The position numbers were made by a program, and so were the translations under genes. This document shows positions 14,856-15,710 of a stretch of DNA of 15,710 nt, piece after piece. The notes beneath the pieces were generated by a model. The model was not told the origin of the DNA and ran no database searches. It worked only from the letters and a program-made list of their open reading frames with translations. Within the stretch, counting starts at the first letter, position 1; each line of letters opens with the position of its first letter. This stretch comes from Sanchytrium tribonematis (lineage: Eukaryota > Sanchytriomycota > Sanchytriomycetes > Sanchytriales > Sanchytriaceae), in contig JADGIG010000145.1 of NCBI GenBank assembly GCA_018985235.1, forward strand, positions 1 through 15,710. Reading direction: 5' to 3'.

Positions 14856-15710
14856 TTAATGACAGGGTCTCTCTGTTTCGATTATTTCTTCAGGTTTATT
14901 GACCTGCAATGCTTCAGATGAACTATTTTCAGAGTCTATTGACTTATTTTCAATTTCATGTTTTTGTCCAATTTTCTTATTCAAAACAATCCAGATTAAC
15001 AATAAAATGGCAAAAATTGCGGAAAATAAATATCCATAGACTTTTGAAGACTTGTTCTTCATTCCTAAAAATAAAGTAACCAGACTTGCAAAAACTGTAA
15101 AGTATCCGAGGTACCAATGTGATTTGTCCCTAATTGGAATGCCTTTTCTGTTTGGATTGAAGTGTTTGTCGATATAATAGCCCAACGTAGATTGCAGAAA
15201 AAACAGAGAAAAGACAAATATTCCGAAAATTGGATGTGGGTCTAATTTTCCTAAAAATATAATACCGTGACGATCTACTACAATCAGAATTAAAGCCAGT
15301 ATCATAAATATTGCAGCAATTGAGTTCAAAGCAATGTGAATCTTCATCCAATTTGGAAATTTAAATTTAAAAAATCTAGTTAATATAATAGACAACGGTA
15401 AAATAAAAAACCAAGACAGACACATCAAAACTCCATGGGTCGTTTGAAGAGCTGAGCTGTAGTTATCCAAGGCACTAAAATCTCCATTTTCTAAATTCAT
15501 TTTGAAACTACCACTCAAATCATGATACGGTATAGCTGCACTTTCATCAGCAGAATTAATTTTATCAACACCCCAGCACCATATAAAAGAATTAACGGTA
15601 TTGATTGTTGGCTTGTTGGGCTCTAACAATGTTCTAGAAAGCTGTGCTGTGACTCGATTGTTACTAGTTCCGGAATTTAAAAGATTCCAGCTATTTTTTT
15701 GACTCGCAAT
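14856..15710 (-). CDS. DOMON-cytochrome b561 protein, N-terminus beyond window
   Basis: The frame stays open to the right edge, so 284 residues are visible and the start is missing. Residues 17-65 (NNRVTAQLSRTLL..., FIWCWG..., YHDLSG) look like the end of a DOMON domain, a haem- or sugar-binding extracellular domain. A cytochrome b561 core follows, with about five hydrophobic segments. It has four haem-ligand His: 92 (TTHG), 125 (KIHI), 159 (DPHP) and 198 (KSHW). These hold two haem b groups that carry electrons across the membrane, typically from cytosolic reductant to an outer acceptor such as ferric iron. The 50-residue tail is charged and ends RPCH. No intron is seen. A TTG at 15627-15629 is sometimes read as a start, but upstream codons are clearly coding. 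The gene is intact in the visible part. Confidence 0.85.
   Translation of the reverse strand: MASQKNSWNLLNSGTSNNRVTAQLSRTLLEPNKPTINTVNSFIWCWGVDKINSADESAAIPYHDLSGSFKMNLENGDFSALDNYSSALQTTHGVLMCLSWFFILPLSIILTRFFKFKFPNWMKIHIALNSIAAIFMILALILIVVDRHGIIFLGKLDPHPIFGIFVFSLFFLQSTLGYYIDKHFNPNRKGIPIRDKSHWYLGYFTVFASLVTLFLGMKNKSSKVYGYLFSAIFAILLLIWIVLNKKIGQKHEIENKSIDSENSSSEALQVNKPEEIIETERPCH

Noticed and set aside
1-15710. CRISPR array, prophage or bacterial operon
   Set aside because: No regularly spaced repeats, no bacterial ribosome-binding pattern, and all recognised families are of eukaryotic type.

Overview
The window is AT-rich eukaryotic nuclear DNA. The evidence is eukaryote-type transposons (piggyBac, Tc1, pogo, chromovirus and other Ty3/gypsy, APE-type LINE), a DOMON-cytochrome b561 protein, a TTD14-like NTPase/CYTH protein, AATAAA-like signals and no operon or Shine-Dalgarno structure. 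The standard code fits the intact genes. Tightly spaced, apparently intronless host genes beside a repeat-rich tract suggest a unicellular eukaryote with a small genome, perhaps a parasite or early-diverging fungus. The lineage cannot be fixed from this window.

Bases 1-12,300 are a transposon graveyard. From left to right: a piggyBac-like transposase (minus, cut by the window edge) lies head to head with a Ty3/gypsy reverse transcriptase (plus). An unrecognised open frame and an empty AT-rich kilobase follow. Next come a 642-bp TA-flanked Tc1-like element with matched inverted repeats, a gag-protease remnant (plus), an APE-type LINE endonuclease remnant (minus) and a stop-riddled frame that may be a BED/hAT transposase. 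A 1.2-kb TA-flanked pogo-like element follows, with a third isolated copy of its terminal repeat 0.12 kb away. Beyond it are a 42-bp tandem duplication and a G+C-richer coding-like island with unusual arginine codons. A Ty3/gypsy chromovirus remnant (RNase H next to chromodomain, minus) then appears to be interrupted by the 3' end of a LINE with its own RNase H (minus).

Bases 12,300-15,710 are a compact host gene block: a hypothetical ORF (minus), a TTD14-like P-loop NTPase/CYTH protein (plus), a pyroglutamyl-peptidase I (plus, 71 bp downstream) and a DOMON-cytochrome b561 membrane protein (minus, converging, its N-terminus outside the window). They do not form one obvious pathway: the first suggests membrane trafficking or phospholipid/GTP binding, the second peptide turnover, the third transmembrane electron transfer. 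The sharp change from decayed mobile DNA to intact, tightly packed genes near 12.3-12.8 kb is the main architectural feature.

I found no convincing new defence or biosynthetic system. The most unusual items are a 27-nt GT-AG intron candidate inside the pogo-like transposase, TIRs that carry inner palindromes, RNase H abutting a chromodomain with no integrase between, and a codon-usage outlier near 9 kb.
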